A program made the translations under genes and the position numbers. 17,270 nucleotides of DNA from Planctomycetota bacterium (GTDB lineage Bacteria; Planctomycetota; B15-G4): assembly GCA_003644265.1 (NCBI GenBank), contig QNBX01000097.1:1-17270 (forward strand). Reading direction: 5' to 3'. Numbering within the stretch: the stretch's first letter is position 1; every line of letters begins with the position of its first letter. Below the pieces are notes generated by a model. The model searched no databases and was not told the origin of the DNA. It saw nothing but the letters and a program-made list of their open reading frames with translations. This document shows positions 13,966-17,270 of the stretch, one piece after another.

Positions 13966-14732
13966 GCGGGCACCCGCCGACGCAGACCACCGACGGCCTG
14001 TTCGCCAGGGCGCGAGAGATCCTGCGCCAGTCCCACAAGCCGGACGACTTCCTGTGGGCGCGCTGGGTCTCGCGCCCGTTCGCGGCGCTGGCCCTGGCCG
14101 CCCTGCGGCGCGTCCCCATGACGCCCAACGCCATCAGCCTGGTGAGCCTGGGCGTCGGTCTGCTCTCGGCGCTGGCCTACGGCTTCTGGCCGGGCTGGAC
14201 CGGACTGTGGATCGCCTGGAGCGTCGGACAGCTGGCCTACATCATCGACTGCATGGACGGCATGCAGGCCCGGGCGCGGGGCCTGCACTCGCCCGCGGGC
14301 ACGGCCATGGACTTCCTGGTGGACGCCATCAAGCAGATGCTGCTGTTCCCCGCCATCGCGTACCGCGTCTGGGTCGAGGCCGGTCAGCCGCTCGGGCTGG
14401 TGCAGGGCTGGGCCCTGTGGGCCGCCATTCTCAGCGGCCCCATCGTCGCCGCAGGCCTGGCCCTGACCGTGTTCCTGCGCAGCGGCGAGGTGACGGGCGA
14501 GGTGCAGCGCCAACAGCGCGCGGACCACGACAGCACGCCGGCAGGTCGCGTCATGGCCGGCTTCGCGTTCCTGATGAACTACCCGAGCTGGATCCTTGTG
14601 CCGGTGATCTTCCAGCGCATGGACCTCTTCCTGATCATCTCGCTGCCGCTCTACGCCGCGTACTGCGCCCACGCGCTGCGGCTGGTGTGGAAGCGGGTCT
14701 GCGGATTCGACCACTACGCCGGACGGGACTGA
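13962..14732 (+). CDS. CDP-alcohol phosphatidyltransferase family protein, probable phosphonolipid synthase
   Basis: 256 residues with about six hydrophobic segments. The full family signature D..DG..AR(8)G(3)D(3)D is present: Asp96, Asp99-Gly100, Ala103-Arg104, Gly113, Asp117 and Asp121 (IDCMDGMQARARG then GTAMDFLVD). Such integral membrane enzymes transfer a phosphoalcohol from a CMP-activated donor to an alcohol such as diacylglycerol, or the reverse. Here the expected donor is CMP-2-HEP and the acceptor a lipid alcohol, giving a phosphonolipid (inference). The N-terminal segment KPDDFLWARWVSRPFA then MTPNAIS resembles members that use soluble alcohols, such as di-myo-inositol-phosphate synthases, which leaves the acceptor open. 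AGGAG at 13949-13953 is eight bases before the ATG, and the start overlaps the cytidylyltransferase stop as ATGA. It is the last gene of the operon. Confidence 0.9.
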   Translation: MSGHPPTQTTDGLFARAREILRQSHKPDDFLWARWVSRPFAALALAALRRVPMTPNAISLVSLGVGLLSALAYGFWPGWTGLWIAWSVGQLAYIIDCMDGMQARARGLHSPAGTAMDFLVDAIKQMLLFPAIAYRVWVEAGQPLGLVQGWALWAAILSGPIVAAGLALTVFLRSGEVTGEVQRQQRADHDSTPAGRVMAGFAFLMNYPSWILVPVIFQRMDLFLIISLPLYAAYCAHALRLVWKRVCGFDHYAGRD

Positions 14733-14815
14733 TCCGCCCGCGCGCAGAGCGTGGCCACGTCCGCGTGCGGCCGCACGAAGCGGGGCTCACACCGAGGGCG
14801 TGTAGCGCTCGCCGC
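14733..14815. terminator. Convergent intergenic region with two adjacent palindromes, possible bidirectional terminator
   Basis: The 83 bases between convergent stops contain CGTGGCCACG (14750-14759) and CGTGCGGCCGCACG (14764-14777). Both are perfect palindromes with the same CGTG/CACG ends. They could fold as hairpins on either transcript. There is no T tract on either strand, so the terminator call is tentative and a Rho-dependent or roadblock role is equally possible. Confidence 0.35.
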
Positions 14816-16281
14816 TCAAGCCTGGCCTGCTTCGAGCCGCGCGCGCCACAGCGCCGCCTGCGCGCGCACGTTCTGCAGGCACGCGCCGCCCACCGAACTG
14901 CGCGCATTGAGCGCGGCCTCCACTGAGAGCGCCGCGCGCACGCCCGGTCCCAGGGCCGGATCGCAGGCGCGCAGCTCCGCGTCGCTGAGCTCGGCCAGCC
15001 CCACGCCGCGGGCATCGGCGGCGCGCACCAGCGCTCCCACCGCGCCGTGGGCCTGCCGGAAGGGGACACCCTGGCGCACGAGCCAGTCGGCGGCCTCGGT
15101 GGCCAGCAGGTGCCCGCCCGCCTCGTCCACCGCGGCGCGCATGGCGTCCCGGTCGAAGGCGATGTCGCGCAGCATGGCCTCGGCCACGGCGAGCATCTGA
15201 CCGAGCTGATCCTCGGCGTCGAACAGGGCCGGCTTATCCTCCTGCAGGTCCTTGAAGTAGCCCATCGGCAGACCGCGCTGCAGCTCCAGCAGGGTGGCGT
15301 GGGCGGAGGCCACCCGCACGGCCTTGCCGCGCAGCAGCTCGGCGCCGTCCGGGTTGCGCTTCTGCGGCATGATCGAGCTGCCGGTGCTGACCGCGTCTCC
15401 CAGTCGCGCGAAGCCGAACTCGCGGCTGCACCAGAGCACCAGCTCGCCGCCCAGGCGCGAGAGCGTCACCGCCGTGCCGGCCAGGGCCGCCGCGAAGCGC
15501 GTGGCGTGCTGGCGTGAGGCCACCGCCGCCAGGCTGTTGGGCTCGGGTGCCGCGAAGCCCAGTTCGCTGGCGGTGAGCTGCGCGTCGATGGGAAAGCCCG
15601 TGCCGGTGCCGGCTCCCGCGCCAAGCGGGCAGCGCTGGGGCGCGCAGTCCAGGGCGTCGGCGTCCAGCGCCAGCATCTCCACGTAGGCCAGCAGGGTGTG
15701 GCCCAGGTGCACGGGCTGGGCCCGCTGCAGGTGCGTGTAGTAGGGCAGCACGGCCTCGCCGTCGCGCGCCACCAGCTCCAGCAGCGCTCGCTGGACCCGG
15801 GCCACGCCGGCGCGCGCCTCTTGCACGGCGCCGCGCAGGTGCAGCGCCAGGTCAGTGGCCACCTGATCGTTGCGGCTGCGCGCGGTGTGCAGGCGCCGGC
15901 CGTCCTCTCCGATCAGCTCGGTCAGCCGCCGCTCCACGGCCATGTGCACGTCCTCGTCGGCGGGCTGCGGGACAAAGCTGCCCTGCTCCAGCTCGCGCTG
16001 CACCTGATCGAGCCCGGCCAGGATCGCGCTCACGCTAGCCCTGGGCAGGATGCCCGTGGCGCCCAGCATGCGCGCGTGGGCGCGGCTGCCGGCCAGGTCC
16101 TCGCGCCAGAGGCGCAGGTCGAATTCGAGGCTGCGGTTGATGGCGTGCAGCGCCGGGTGCACCCCGCCGGCGAAGCGCCCGCGCAGCAGGCCGGCGCCGG
16201 CGCCGGCGCCGAGCGTGGCGGCGGCGGGGGCCGCGGCGGGAGCGACGGCATCGAGCTTTACGTGCTCGGGATCAGGTGCGG

Positions 16282-16285
<4 letters not shown>
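14816..16285 (-). CDS. argH: Argininosuccinate lyase
   Basis: 489 residues. It splits argininosuccinate into arginine and fumarate, the last step of arginine synthesis, as a cytosolic homotetramer. The family landmarks are in order: [20 protein letters not shown] (33-52), [12 protein letters not shown] (134-145), [13 protein letters not shown] (184-196), [12 protein letters not shown] (302-313, the fumarase/lyase signature with the catalytic Ser loop) and [16 protein letters not shown]. ArgH is usually about 460 residues; the excess is an Ala/Gly-rich N-terminal extension of about 30 residues, part of it encoded by a GC-only hexanucleotide repeat. ATG 16285 is chosen because GGAGG (complement of 16293-16297) lies seven bases upstream. 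The open frame continues upstream without meaning. The start overlaps the M20 stop as ATGA. Confidence in function is high. Confidence 0.97.
16191..16210. repeat. GC-only hexanucleotide repeat (CCGGCG, about 3.3 copies) in the argH leader
   Basis: The tract consists of three CCGGCG units and two further bases. On the minus strand it encodes alternating Gly-Ala in the nonconserved N-terminal extension of argininosuccinate lyase (about residues 26-32), before the conserved fold begins at residue 33. Confidence 0.7.

Positions 16286-17270
<985 letters not shown>

Noticed and set aside
13066..14732. Di-myo-inositol-phosphate type synthesis by the NTase/CDP-alcohol transferase pair
   Set aside because: Some motifs resemble that pair, but no inositol-phosphate synthase is nearby and both genes overlap a full phosphonate pathway. 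Kept only as an alternative.

Overview
The window is very GC-rich, with G or C at most third codon positions, and is densely packed with bacterial genes on both strands. The organism is best guessed as a member of Planctomycetota. The main clue is the C-terminal domain of the secreted endonuclease/exonuclease/phosphatase protein (2302-3663, minus), which ends in GFAASNGLQGTTP. I recognise that ending from many secreted proteins of marine planctomycetes. The FG-GAP propeller protein and the frequent GTG starts fit but are not diagnostic. No rRNA, tRNA, CRISPR array, transposase or integrase was seen. No gene-free stretch exceeds 150 bases.

Layout. The left end (1-3663) holds exported proteins: the 5' part of a lipoprotein gene running off the left edge (minus), a seven-repeat FG-GAP beta-propeller protein (plus), and a secreted EEP-family phosphodiesterase or nuclease (minus). 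From 3786 to 14732 eight plus-strand genes lie nearly end to end, most with 4-base overlaps or very short gaps: a family 2 glycosyltransferase, a membrane-anchored sulfatase-fold enzyme, a MOP-superfamily flippase, PEP mutase fused to a nucleotidyltransferase-like domain, phosphonopyruvate decarboxylase, an iron-type alcohol dehydrogenase resembling phosphonoacetaldehyde reductases, a stand-alone cytidylyltransferase-like protein, and a CDP-alcohol phosphatidyltransferase. The right end (14816-17270, minus) holds a translationally coupled arginine pair, an M20 deacetylase (truncated by the window edge) followed by argH.

The centrepiece is the five-gene block 9117-14732. Read as a pathway it converts PEP to phosphonopyruvate, then phosphonoacetaldehyde, then 2-hydroxyethylphosphonate (2-HEP). 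The last two genes would activate 2-HEP with CTP and transfer it to a lipid alcohol, giving a phosphonolipid with a hydroxyethylphosphonate head group. No aminotransferase is present, which argues against the commoner 2-aminoethylphosphonate branch. The three genes just upstream are the kind that build, flip and decorate surface glycans. The sulfatase-fold enzyme has a multi-pass membrane domain and a Thr where sulfatases carry the formylglycine Cys/Ser, recalling EptA and LtaS, which take head groups from phospholipids. A testable inference is that the phosphonolipid is either a structural membrane lipid or the donor for phosphonate decoration of an exported glycan. The early pathway assignments rest on strong motifs. 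The 2-HEP-lipid product and the link to glycan export are inference.

The window also contains several in-frame hexanucleotide repeats inside genes (7368-7421, 16191-16210, 17235-17270), the last running off the right edge.
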